DNA from: Mycolicibacillus trivialis
Lineage (GTDB): Bacteria; Actinomycetota; Actinomycetes; Mycobacteriales; Mycobacteriaceae
Direction: 5' to 3'
Assembly: GCF_002102395.1 (NCBI RefSeq)
Contig: NZ_LQPZ01000038.1
Coordinates: forward strand, 1-62,046
DNA length: 62,046 bases
The translations under genes were made by a program, and so were the position numbers. How positions within the stretch are numbered: position 1 is the first letter of the stretch; each line of letters opens with the position of its first letter. The notes under the pieces were generated by a model, which saw only the letters and a program-made list of their open reading frames with translations, ran no database searches and was not told the origin of the DNA. This document shows, in pieces, positions 47,531 to 56,805 of this stretch.

Positions 47531-48151
47531 CTAGAGATTTGACCACGGCTCGTCGTCCTCGTCTGCGGGATGGCCGGTAGGCCACCTAGCATCCACGCTG
47601 CCGCCCTCGCCGAGACCGACCGTGCCTTCGACTACCGAGCGGCCGTTCGGCACCTGTTCGTCGGCCTTGGCGAGCATCACATCCCGCATCAGGTCCACGG
47701 CCACTGCCGACCCGCCCGGAAGCTGCGCTATCGCCTCCGCCAGCATGCGGGAGTCCATGCGGCCCACCAGTTCGATGAACTGCTCGGCGAACTCCACCGA
47801 GGTCATCTGCTCGACGGCGACCTTGGAGGGTGCGTCCAGCCCGAACAGGCGAGCGCGGCGTTCCATCACCTTGAGCACCATCTTCCCGGCGTCCAGATCG
47901 CCGGCCAGCGCAGCCGCCCAGTGGGTTCGCTGAAGTTCATCGAGGCGTTCGCCTTCGATGTACCGCATCTCCGCCACTTCTTCGGCTTCGGTGCGGTCCA
48001 ACAGTCGGGCGACGGCGTACCGGGCCGACGACTCGTCACCCCACTCCAGCCGTTCCGCGATCACCCGGTAGGGCAACCCTTCCCGCCTCAAGGCCAGAGC
48101 CTTGAGGGCGCGCTCCCGTTCGGCGGGCTGCCGTTTCGACTTACTGGGCAT
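47531..48151 (-). CDS. Small-terminase-like HTH protein
   Basis: A 206-residue protein with an N-terminal helix-turn-helix (LRREGLPYRVIAERLEWGDESSARYAV) and a central helical block ending VLKVMERRARLFGLDAP. Closely similar blocks occur in proteins annotated as small terminase subunits in actinobacteriophages, where they recognise pac/cos DNA. No large terminase is present, so here it could redirect a helper phage's packaging, as in PICIs, or it could be a DNA-binding regulator. The ATG at 48151 follows GGAAGGAGAA; the frame runs upstream into the repeat-rich gap without coding character. Confidence 0.6.
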   Translation of the reverse strand: MPSKSKRQPAERERALKALALRREGLPYRVIAERLEWGDESSARYAVARLLDRTEAEEVAEMRYIEGERLDELQRTHWAAALAGDLDAGKMVLKVMERRARLFGLDAPSKVAVEQMTSVEFAEQFIELVGRMDSRMLAEAIAQLPGGSAVAVDLMRDVMLAKADEQVPNGRSVVEGTVGLGEGGSVDARWPTGHPADEDDEPWSNL

Positions 48152-48196
48152 GGGAGGTGTTCTCCTTCCGGTCGGGCAGCGATTGATCGGGCACGG

Positions 48197-48371
48197 GCAC
48201 CAGTCGCGCCACCAGTAGCACCCGTTTCTGGGGTCGTGGCACGACTGGCGCGACCGCGAAGTCAACCCCAGTGACGCCAAGGCGTTCCGGCAGGTCACGG
48301 TCAGTTGTGCCAGTCGCGCCGCGGTTCAGAGACACGGGGATGGTGTTCGTCGCGACTGGCACGGCTGGCAC
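48197..48371. repeat. Iteron-like repeats in the rep/terS gap, candidate origin
   Basis: The 222-bp gap holds at least four copies of ccagtcgcg or its complement: 48200-48210 and 48309-48320 in one orientation, about 48243-48254 and 48351-48362 in the other, plus a partial copy ggctggca at 48363-48370. Repeats in a non-coding gap beside a RepA-like gene suggest an origin or a cluster of operator sites. Confidence 0.5.
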
Positions 48372-48373
48372 GA

Positions 48374-50185
48374 TCACGAACCCACCTCCGCATCCGGGTT
48401 GCCCTCGGTGTCCGATCCGAGGCCACCGCTCGACGACTCGCCGGATTCGCAGTCTGCGTCGACCGGGATGCCGCCGAGCAACCGCCAGTGCGTCTTCCGC
48501 GGGAACCCGGCTGAGACGTAATCCAGGCGGTGTTCCCGGTTGAGTTTCTTCGCCGCCCGCGCCAGGCTGCGCTCACCGATCCCGTCGGCCCTGCCCGCCG
48601 CCTTCACGTCCTTGCTCAGCGTCGGGCCGTGCTCGGTGAGGTAGTCCTCAAGCCACTGCTCCGCCTCGGTGGCCTCCGGGGAATCCGCGTCGTCGTCGCG
48701 GCCGTGGAACGCCTCCCCTATGAGGTCACGCGATGTCTTACCCACCGGCTCGACGTACTCCAGTTTGGGCACCGTGCCGTCGCTGTCGTCGGTGGGCGGG
48801 AAGTGCGGCACCGAGACGATGCGGAAGCGGGTGGCCTCCACTTGTCCTCCGATATTGGACTTCTCCGGCCCGATCAGTACGCAGTCGGGGTTATCGGGGT
48901 CGGCCTGAGCGAACAGCGTTGAGCGGGCTTTCTTCCGCAGCTCGGACGTGATGCCGTATTTGTCCCTAGCGTTGGCTGTCGGTGCCCGGTTGGTGTGGGT
49001 AAGCAGCATCACCGACGCCCTGGTGGTGGCCGCAAACTCGGTCCACGGGTGGAGGGCCTGCCGCGCCTGTTGCGGGTCGCGAACCTGTAACCCCGCCGGC
49101 ACCGTGTCCAGCCAGGCGTCGACAATCACCATCGCCGGGGTGACCTCGGCGTCGTACAGCACTTCCAGGTGGTTGGGGAAAGTCGGTGCCCCACTGCCGT
49201 CAGGTTCCACGCAGACGATGTGAACGTGGTCGAAGTCGGCACCGCTGACTTCCAGCCGGGGCCGGACCGCGGTGGCCCAGTCGTCCTCCGTCAAGGCAAG
49301 GAACACGTGCTGAGGTTCACGGGCGGGGATGCCGTACTCGGGGCACGGTTTGCCGGTGGTGACGTAGGTGATCAACCACACCCAGAACAGGGACTTTCCG
49401 ATCCCCTCGTCACCGACCAGCAGGGTCACCGCGGCGACCGGCACCTGCCCCCTGGCAAGCCATTCCAGGGCTGCTGACGGCTTCATGTAACCTGCCGCCC
49501 ACACCTGGGGCAGTTCGGCCGCGGTGTCGCCGTTGCGGGCAGCTTTCCAGTCCTCCGCCTCCCACCGCTCGGCAATACGGGTCGATTCGGCATCGGTGGC
49601 CGTTGTCGCGGTGGGCAGTACCTTTACGTTGTCCGGCGGTGCCTTGAAGTCGACCACCAGCTTGAGCGCACTGGTCTTCCACGCCCGGCCTGCGTAGCGG
49701 GTCCGGTGCTTGCTGACCGTCGCGGCGTCCCGCAGGTACTTCACGGCGTCATCGGCCCATTGCTGGCCGGACTTCGCTGCCTCGACAAGTGTCGACAGAG
49801 CGTACTGATTCAGTGGCGGAAGGCCATGTCGCAGAGCGAGGTCCAGGGCCGGCCGACCGATGACCTTCTTGCGCATCGGGTCTGAGTCTGGGGCTGCCCG
49901 GCGGTGTTTGGACGCCCAGGCTTCAGCATCCCCAACCGATGGCACCCGTCCAGCGACGAGCAGTCCTCGGTCTATCAGTGTTTCGACGTTCACGACGTAA
50001 TCGGTGATAGACGCCAGTGCCTTCAGATGCGCAGCGGTGACTTCCGGCGTCGACTCGATCACTTTGGCCGCGTGGTCGCAGTAAATCCGTGGAGCAGGCC
50101 GCGCCTTGCGTTCTTGTTCCCGCTGGTCCCTCTTGCCGAACGGACTCTCGTCGCGTTCGGCAACAGTAGAATTGTTGGCGTTCAT
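48374..50185 (-). CDS. RepA-like AAA ATPase / replicative helicase
   Basis: About 603 residues. The C-terminal two thirds form a RecA-like ATPase (AAA_25/RepA type) with Walker A GDEGIGKS near residue 258 and a Walker B strand MVIVDAW near 345. A helicase-like LLTHTNRAP follows near 395. The N-terminal 200 residues are helical with no recognised primase motif. The last 100 residues include a winged-helix-like stretch (TLSKDVKAAGRADGIGERSLARAAKKL). Such proteins act in replication of small plasmids and satellites. The ATG at 50185 is chosen; a hairpin lies in its leader. Confidence 0.75.
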   Translation of the reverse strand: MNANNSTVAERDESPFGKRDQREQERKARPAPRIYCDHAAKVIESTPEVTAAHLKALASITDYVVNVETLIDRGLLVAGRVPSVGDAEAWASKHRRAAPDSDPMRKKVIGRPALDLALRHGLPPLNQYALSTLVEAAKSGQQWADDAVKYLRDAATVSKHRTRYAGRAWKTSALKLVVDFKAPPDNVKVLPTATTATDAESTRIAERWEAEDWKAARNGDTAAELPQVWAAGYMKPSAALEWLARGQVPVAAVTLLVGDEGIGKSLFWVWLITYVTTGKPCPEYGIPAREPQHVFLALTEDDWATAVRPRLEVSGADFDHVHIVCVEPDGSGAPTFPNHLEVLYDAEVTPAMVIVDAWLDTVPAGLQVRDPQQARQALHPWTEFAATTRASVMLLTHTNRAPTANARDKYGITSELRKKARSTLFAQADPDNPDCVLIGPEKSNIGGQVEATRFRIVSVPHFPPTDDSDGTVPKLEYVEPVGKTSRDLIGEAFHGRDDDADSPEATEAEQWLEDYLTEHGPTLSKDVKAAGRADGIGERSLARAAKKLNREHRLDYVSAGFPRKTHWRLLGGIPVDADCESGESSSGGLGSDTEGNPDAEVGS

Positions 50186-50202
50186 GGGTCGTATGGCCTT
50201 TC

Positions 50203-50234
50203 TGCCCCCGCCCCGGTCCACGAGGGCGGGGGCA
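50203..50234 (-). terminator. Hairpin between excisionase and RepA-like genes
   Basis: 10-bp arms tgcccccgcc (50203-50212) and ggcgggggca (50225-50234) in the 66-bp gap between the excisionase stop and the RepA-like ATG. It may separate xis from rep expression. Confidence 0.5.
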
Positions 50235-50251
50235 TCGTTTTCTCGGTGGGG

Positions 50252-50470
50252 TCAGTCGCCGCCGTTAAGCATCCGCAGCAGCGCAGCCGTCGGCACTTTC
50301 ACGCGGCGGTCGCCAACTTTGATAACCGGGAGCCGGCCTTCACGAGCCATCGAGTAGGCGTAGGCGCGGGACACGCCGAGGGCGTTGGCAGCCTGCTCAA
50401 CGCTGAGCGTCGGTGGCCCACAACGCAGTTCGTCCAATGCGGGCAGGTCGATATCTTTTACGGTAGTCAT
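50252..50470 (-). CDS. Excisionase / AlpA-like HTH protein
   Basis: A 72-residue DNA-binding protein of the MerR-like excisionase family: TLSVEQAANALGVSRAYAYSMAREGRLPVIKVGDRRVKVPTAALLRML covers the winged-helix with its RLP turn. The ATG at 50470 lies inside a palindrome. It probably directs excision with the integrase and, like AlpA/Xis in satellites, may also activate or repress the element's operons. Confidence 0.85.
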   Translation of the reverse strand: MTTVKDIDLPALDELRCGPPTLSVEQAANALGVSRAYAYSMAREGRLPVIKVGDRRVKVPTAALLRMLNGGD

Positions 50471-50521
50471 GCACACAGAGTGCATGATTGGATGATAACT
50501 GTCTAGACAAATCGTTATCAT
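50468..50521. promoter_or_regulatory. Divergent control region with three nested palindromes
   Basis: Within 54 bp: arms catgcac/gtgcatg (50468-50474, 50480-50486) over the xis start codon; arms atgataac/gttatcat (50492-50499, 50514-50521); and between them the perfect 10-bp palindrome tgtctagaca (50500-50509). A further gttatc lies at 50526-50531. This is the switch between the leftward xis-rep-terS and rightward HTH-int operons. Confidence 0.7.
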
Positions 50522-50539
50522 TTTGGTTATCGTGTTTCG

Positions 50540-51097
50540 GTGACCATCGATAACCCAGACCCCGATGCCATCACCGGTGACGTGATCCCCGACAGCATCC
50601 GCCGGGTGTCTGGCACCCCCGGCGGCGACGGCCTGATCGAGATGGCACTGGTCGACTTCCCGTGCCGATACCGGGTCCGCATTGACCTCACTGGACCCGC
50701 CCCGCGGTTGGCAGAACTCCACGTACTCGCCGACGACGACAGCGCGATCAGCTCGACAACCATCCGCCAGGTGCCGGTGCGGCGGCTGACGCTCGCCGCC
50801 GCACGGTTTGTCGGACTCACCGAGCACAGTGTGTCGATGGCCGAAGACTTCGACGACCCGACCGGGCTGATCCGCCCAGACCATGAACCGGGACGTGGGA
50901 AGTACGACGATGTGCACTACCGCCAAGTCGCCAACCTGCTGACCGCAGCCCGCGAGATGGGGCTACCTGCACGCGAATACGTCGCCGAACGCCTTGGCCC
51001 GGTATCGCTGCCGACGGTCAGCAGGTGGGTCGCCGAGGCGAAGCGTCGCGGGTTCCTGCGCCGCGATTGGGCCACCGCCAGCACGAAGGAGAACTGA
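50540..51097 (+). CDS. Small HTH protein upstream of the integrase
   Basis: A 185-residue protein beginning at a GTG (50540). The N-terminal half is strand-rich and unrecognised. The C-terminal half (about 130-175, ANLLTAAREMGLPAREYVAERLGPVSLPTVSRWVAEAKRRGFL) is a helix-turn-helix found next to integrases in actinobacterial elements. It precedes the integrase start by two bases on the same strand, so the two are coupled. It is a candidate master regulator of the divergent control region. Confidence 0.65.
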   Translation: MTIDNPDPDAITGDVIPDSIRRVSGTPGGDGLIEMALVDFPCRYRVRIDLTGPAPRLAELHVLADDDSAISSTTIRQVPVRRLTLAAARFVGLTEHSVSMAEDFDDPTGLIRPDHEPGRGKYDDVHYRQVANLLTAAREMGLPAREYVAERLGPVSLPTVSRWVAEAKRRGFLRRDWATASTKEN

Positions 51098-51099
51098 CC

Positions 51100-52308
51100 G
51101 TGAACATCTTCAGCACTGAACCTGCGACACAACCTGCCGCCCAGCCCTCGTCGCGCCGCGGTGAGCGAACCGACAACTCGATCACGAAGCTGTCGAACGG
51201 CAAGGGGTGGCGGGCACGCCCGACGCTGGGCACCGACCCGGTGACCGGAAAGCAGGTGCGGCCCACCAAGGTGTTCCGCACCAAGGGTGAGGCGCAGCGG
51301 TGGGTCACCGAGCAGCGTCAGCAGTGGGGCGCGGGCGCGTGGGCACCGCGGTCGACTCAGACGTTCGACGAGGTTACCGACCACTGGATGCGGGTCCGCG
51401 AGGCCGACCCGTCCATCGGGCCGAACACGGTGCGCGCCGACCGGGAATCACTGGCCTATGCCCGGCGGGCGTTCGGAGCCGTGGAGGTCCAGAAGATCAC
51501 CCCCGCCGCCCTCACCGACTGGTCAATCACCATGACCGGGGTCAACGGCAAGACGCTGGCCCCGGCGACCCGCCGCCGCGCCATCGTCCGGCTGAAGTCG
51601 GTCATGGATCACGCCCGCCGGATGCGGTGGATCAGCGTCAACCCGGCGGCAGACCTTGAGTCACCGGAGCAGAAGGCAGTAGTGGCTGCCGACGCTGCTG
51701 ACATCTGGACCCCCGAACAGATGACGGCCTTCACCGATCACGTCGCCGCTCACCGCCTCGCCGGATGCTTCGCCCTGACCCTGCTCGGCCTGCGCCGCGA
51801 AGAAGTCGGCGGGCTGCGCTGGTGCGACGTGGACCTTGAGGCGGGGATGCTGTCAATCCGGCAGGCCAGGGTCGACGTGAACGGGCGCGATCAGGTGGTG
51901 CCGCCGAAGACCTCGCGCAGCGTCCGAGAGCTGCCCATCCCGTCGCGGGAGCTGTCCATGCTCAAGGCCATGCGGGTAGTGCACCGGCGGGAGCGGCTGG
52001 CCGTCGGTCAGCCGCTGAATGACCGCGATCTGCTGCTGTCTCGCGAGGATGGAACACCGCTGCCGGTCCGCGACTACTCCCGGCTGTTCACCACGCAGCG
52101 CAAGGCCGCGGGGTTGAAACCAATCACGTTGGGCAAGCTGCGGCACTCGAACATCTCGCGGATGCGGGCGGCGGGTATCTCCGCCGACGTGGTGGCGGCG
52201 TGGCACGGTCACACCGAGCGGATGACGCAGGCGGTGTACGGGCGGGTCACCGACGACCGCCTGACCGCCGCCGCGGCGGTGTTTTCCGTTGCGGTAGGAC
52301 AAAGTTAG
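51100..52308 (+). CDS. Tyrosine recombinase (integrase)
   Basis: A 402-residue phage-type integrase. An N-terminal AP2-like/SAM-like arm-binding part (GKGWRARPTLG... VFRTKGEAQRWVTEQ) precedes the core-binding domain and the catalytic domain with Arg in LLGLRREEVGGLR near residue 232, the LRHSNI block near 348, WHGH near 368 and the nucleophile in AVYGRV near 379. The GTG at 51100 follows GAAGGAG. It ends 66 bp before attR, and one arm-type repeat overlaps its stop codon. It integrates into the 3' half of tRNA-Ala. Confidence 0.95.
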   Translation: MNIFSTEPATQPAAQPSSRRGERTDNSITKLSNGKGWRARPTLGTDPVTGKQVRPTKVFRTKGEAQRWVTEQRQQWGAGAWAPRSTQTFDEVTDHWMRVREADPSIGPNTVRADRESLAYARRAFGAVEVQKITPAALTDWSITMTGVNGKTLAPATRRRAIVRLKSVMDHARRMRWISVNPAADLESPEQKAVVAADAADIWTPEQMTAFTDHVAAHRLAGCFALTLLGLRREEVGGLRWCDVDLEAGMLSIRQARVDVNGRDQVVPPKTSRSVRELPIPSRELSMLKAMRVVHRRERLAVGQPLNDRDLLLSREDGTPLPVRDYSRLFTTQRKAAGLKPITLGKLRHSNISRMRAAGISADVVAAWHGHTERMTQAVYGRVTDDRLTAAAAVFSVAVGQS

Positions 52309-52313
52309 GACAT
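52294..52313. promoter_or_regulatory. Integrase arm-type sites, right arm
   Basis: gtaggacaa (52294-52302) and ttaggacat (52305-52313), 11 bp apart start to start, overlap the int stop codon. They match the left-arm pair at 41027-41046 in sequence, spacing and orientation. Confidence 0.65.
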
Positions 52314-52340
52314 TCGGCGCACAGTGCAACCCACCCAGCA

Positions 52341-52371
52341 AAGAACCCCAGACCATTGGCCTGGGGTTCTT
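52341..52371. terminator. Bidirectional terminator between int and tRNA-Ala
   Basis: 11-bp arms aagaaccccag (52341-52351) and ctggggttctt (52361-52371) supply a terminator for the integrase on one strand and for tRNA-Ala on the other, replacing the native one now at 40827-40860. Confidence 0.75.
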
Positions 52372-52374
52372 CTT

Positions 52375-52417
52375 GTGGAGCTAAGGGGACTCGAACCCCT
52401 GACCCCCACACTGCCAG
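52375..52417. other. attR: 43-bp copy within the intact tRNA-Ala gene
   Basis: Identical to 40867-40909. The tRNA gene continues beyond it to 52448, so this is the side where the tRNA is whole. Confidence 0.92.
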
Positions 52418-52448
52418 TGTGGTGCGCTACCAGCTGCGCCATAGCCCC
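52376..52448 (-). tRNA. tRNA-Ala (GGC anticodon)
   Basis: A 73-nt cloverleaf starting GGGGCTA and ending TAGCTCCA without an encoded CCA. The acceptor stem has the G3:U70 pair that identifies alanine tRNAs, the anticodon loop reads CTGGCAG and the T loop has GGTTCGAGTCC. Its 3' half is supplied by the integrated element, so the gene remains functional. Confidence 0.95.
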
Positions 52449-52505
52449 GTGAAGCCGTGCTCATCGAAGTTACACCACCGCCATTCCCACCTTCAAAACG
52501 GCTGG

Positions 52506-53767
52506 TCACGGCAGCTCTTCGGAGCCGCGGGACCGCAGGATGCGCACCACCCTGGGCCGCACCGCTCCCGGCCGGGTCTCCGGGGCCAGCAGCCAGCCCA
52601 CCGACGCGAGCACCAGGATGGTCCCGGCCACGGTGAAACTCCATTCGAAGGTGAGCCGCTCGGCGATCTGGCCGATCGCCACCGAGCCGGTGATCACGCC
52701 GAGGTCGGCCATCATCTGGAAGGTGGCCACCGCGGTGCCCGACCGGGTCTCGCTGCCCAGGATGTCGGCGACCGCCGCCTGCTGCGGCGCGCTGAACATC
52801 CCCGATGCGGCCCCGCTGAGGTAGGCGGCCAGCAAGAACAGCGGCAGCGAGTGCGTCGTGCCCAACAGGATGGTGGCGACCCCGGCGGCGGCGAGCCCGA
52901 CGATCAGCGGCAGTCGCCGTCCGACCAGGTCCGACAGGTGTCCGCTGGGAATGACCGCGGAGATGTTGCCGACCGCGATCGTCGCCAGCGTCACCCCGGC
53001 CATCCCGGGGCCGCGCGCAAGCACCTCGGTGACGAACAGCGGTACCAGCGCGATGCGCACTCCCAGCACCGACCAGCCGGTGGCGAAGTTGGACAACAGC
53101 GCCGCCCGATACGCCGGCAGGCGCAGCGCTTCGCGCACCGTGACCGCCGGTTCGCTGGACTGGGTCGCGGGTGCGGCCAGCGGTGAGTGCCGCAGGTTGA
53201 TGAAGACCACCAGGGCGGCGGTGAGCACCGCCGCCCCGTAGATGATGAACGGTGCGCTCAGGCCCAACCCCGCTGTCAGGCTGCCGATCACCGGTCCGCC
53301 GATCGAGCCGAGCAGGAACGCGGTGGAGAACAACCCGGCGATACGGCCGCGCGCATTCGGCGGGCTGATCCGGATCATCAGCCCCAGCGACGAGATGAAG
53401 AACATCGTCGAGCCGACCCCGCCGATGGACCGGAACAGCAGCAGCTGCCAGTACGACTGCGCGACCGCGCACGCCGCCGTCGACACCGCCACCACCAGCA
53501 GGCCGGTGACGTAGACCCGCCGCTCCCCCAGCCGCTGCACCAGCATCCCGCTGACCGGCGCGAACAGCAGCCTCATCAGCGCGAACGCGGTGATGACGAA
53601 GGTGGTCGCACCAATGCTGACGCCGAAATGGCGGGCGTAGGCCGGCAGCACCGGCGACACCACCCCGTAGCCCAGCGCGATGATGACGTTGGCGACCACC
53701 AGCACCCAGATCTCGCTGGGCAGCGGCTGCGAACGCCGCTCCCCGCGCCGGCGCCGAGCGGTGAAGG

Positions 53768-53771
<4 letters not shown>
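52506..53771 (-). CDS. MFS transporter, drug-efflux-like
   Basis: A 421-residue major facilitator with about twelve helices. The loop between helices 2 and 3 is [11 protein letters not shown], and [17 protein letters not shown] is typical of DHA1-type exporters. Its GTG start (53771) overlaps the pgmA stop in a GTGA, so the two are translationally coupled. Substrate unknown. Confidence 0.8.
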
Positions 53772-55399
<1,628 letters not shown>

Positions 55400-55442
55400 G
55401 GTTTCATTCTGCGATACCGTGCCTGCGCATCCCAGCGACCGG

Positions 55443-55472
55443 AGGGCATACCCCAGGGCATACCGGAGGGCA
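55443..55472 (+). repeat. 12-bp tandem repeats at the crcB1 ribosome-binding site
   Basis: agggcatacc recurs at 55443-55452 and 55455-55464, followed by a partial agggca at 55467-55472, ending three bases before the crcB1 GTG. The last unit holds the ribosome-binding sequence (ggaggg). Confidence 0.6.
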
Positions 55473-55474
55473 AA

Positions 55475-55873
55475 GTGGTGGGCCATGACAGCCGCGAGCT
55501 GGCCGCGGTCTTCGCCGGCGGTGCGCTGGGCGCCGGCGCCCGCGCCGCGCTGGAGGGCTGGCTCGCCCCCGATCCCGGCTCCTGGCCGTGGTCGACGTTC
55601 GCGGTCAACATCGTCGGGGCGTTCCTGCTGGGCTATTTCACCACCCGCCTGCTGGAGCGGCTTCCGGTGTCGGCCTACCGCCGCCCGCTGCTGGGCACCG
55701 GGTTGTGCGGCGGGCTGACCACGTTCTCCACGATGCAGGTGGAGACGCTGGCGATGATCGAGCAGCAGCGTTGGGTGCTGGCCGCCGGCTACACCGCGGC
55801 CAGCCTGGCCGCCGGGCTGCTGGCGGTGCAGGCGGCCACCGCGTTGGTGCGCCGGGTCCGGGTGCAGCGATGA
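55475..55873 (+). CDS. crcB1: Fluoride channel CrcB/Fluc, first subunit
   Basis: A 132-residue protein with four membrane helices. Fluc-family markers are present: [13 protein letters not shown] in the second helix and [15 protein letters not shown] in the third. It exports fluoride as part of a dual-topology channel; in mycobacteria two copies form a heterodimer. The GTG at 55475 follows ACCGGAGGG. Its stop overlaps the crcB2 start (ATGA), so the two are coupled. The next copy inserts in the opposite orientation in the family. Confidence 0.92.
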   Translation: MVGHDSRELAAVFAGGALGAGARAALEGWLAPDPGSWPWSTFAVNIVGAFLLGYFTTRLLERLPVSAYRRPLLGTGLCGGLTTFSTMQVETLAMIEQQRWVLAAGYTAASLAAGLLAVQAATALVRRVRVQR

Positions 55874-56229
55874 TGCTGTGGGCGGGAGTGCTGGTGGCCG
55901 GTGGCGTCGGCGCGGTGCTGCGGTTCCTGGTCGATCGGACGGTGTCCCGGCGTGCGGCACGGGCCTTCCCGTTCGGCACGCTGGCGGTCAACCTCAGCGG
56001 TGCGGTGCTGCTGGGGCTGGTCAGCGGCCTGACCTTGAGCCCTCAGGTGGGCCTGCTGGTCGGCACCGCGCTGATCGGCTCCTACACGACGTTCTCGACG
56101 TGGATGCTGGAGACCCAGCGGCTGGCCGAGGAACGCCAGTTCGTCCCCGCGGCGCTCAACATCGGCGTCTCGGTGGTGCTCGGGCTGGCCGCGGCGGCGC
56201 TCGGTCAGCAGCTCGCCGGTTGGCTGTGA
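55870..56229 (+). CDS. crcB2: Fluoride channel CrcB/Fluc, second subunit
   Basis: A 119-residue partner of CrcB1 with four helices. [14 protein letters not shown] and [17 protein letters not shown] carry the conserved Asn and the TTFS(T) motif. The ATG at 55870 overlaps the crcB1 stop. The two gene products are predicted to assemble antiparallel. No fluoride riboswitch is recognisable upstream of the pair. Confidence 0.92.
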   Translation: MMLWAGVLVAGGVGAVLRFLVDRTVSRRAARAFPFGTLAVNLSGAVLLGLVSGLTLSPQVGLLVGTALIGSYTTFSTWMLETQRLAEERQFVPAALNIGVSVVLGLAAAALGQQLAGWL

Positions 56230-56300
56230 ATCGGATCGCAGCGGGAAGAGCCCGGCTACGCGGGGAGTTGGCCCGGAACAGAGACGGCGGAGGGAACGAG

Positions 56301-56801
56301 ATGACAGCCCAAAACGGTCAATTGCCGGTCGCGCTGATCCGACTGTGGGATCGGCGGGCGGTGTTCGGGCCGTTCGCGCTGGCCGGGTTGACCGCCGTGC
56401 TCGCAGGCGGGATCGTCGCCGCGGTCATCGCGGCGCCGGCCCCCACCCGGCACGGCACCTGGGCGGCGGCCTACCTGGTGCTGGTGCTCGGACTGAGCCA
56501 GCTGGCGCTGGGTGCCGGTCAGGCACTGTTGGCGGCCGCGCCGCCCACCCCGCGCCACACGCTGGTCACCGCCGCACTGTTCAACCTCGCCAACCTCGGG
56601 GTGATCGCCGGTGTGCTCAGCGACCGCGTCAGCGTGCTGGACGCCGGATCGGCGCTGCTGTTCGTGGCGCTGGGGTTGTTCCTCTACGGGGTGCGGCGCA
56701 GCGACGGCCCGTGTTGGCCGCTGTTCGCCTACCGCGGCGTGCTCATCGTGCTCGCGGTCAGCATCCCGATCGGGTTGCTGGTCACCACGGTGGCGCGGTG
56801 A
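56301..56801 (+). CDS. Small multi-helix membrane protein
   Basis: A 166-residue protein with about five hydrophobic segments, starting MTAQNGQLPVALIRLWDRRAVFGPF. The start ATG follows GGAGGGAACGAG. It lies 71 bp downstream of crcB2 on the same strand and may be co-transcribed. The family is not recognised. Confidence 0.7.
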   Translation: MTAQNGQLPVALIRLWDRRAVFGPFALAGLTAVLAGGIVAAVIAAPAPTRHGTWAAAYLVLVLGLSQLALGAGQALLAAAPPTPRHTLVTAALFNLANLGVIAGVLSDRVSVLDAGSALLFVALGLFLYGVRRSDGPCWPLFAYRGVLIVLAVSIPIGLLVTTVAR

Positions 56802-56805
56802 GCGG

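Larger units (their letters stand above)
40867..52417. mobile_element. Integrative element in tRNA-Ala, phage-satellite-like
   Basis: An 11.55 kb insertion between two 43-bp direct repeats. Contents from right to left are: integrase, small HTH protein, divergent control region, excisionase, RepA-like ATPase, repeat-rich gap, TerS-like protein, type ISP-like restriction-modification enzyme, small membrane protein and AbiGi-like protein. Capsid, portal, tail, lysis and large-terminase genes are absent. This plan fits a phage satellite or a small integrative element carrying defence genes. The element looks intact: both attachment repeats, integrase, excisionase and a complete replication gene are present. 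Confidence 0.85.

Noticed and set aside
48197..48371. Repeat cluster as a CRISPR array
   Set aside because: Copies occur in both orientations at irregular spacing and are too short; iterons or operators fit better.
50471..50926. Long minus-strand frame extending the excisionase upstream to 224 residues
   Set aside because: The extension crosses the palindromic control region and lies antisense to the 50540 gene; the conserved excisionase sequence begins at the ATG at 50470.
55400..55474. Fluoride riboswitch upstream of crcB1
   Set aside because: The short leader does not show the conserved fluoride-aptamer pseudoknot pattern; only tandem repeats are visible.
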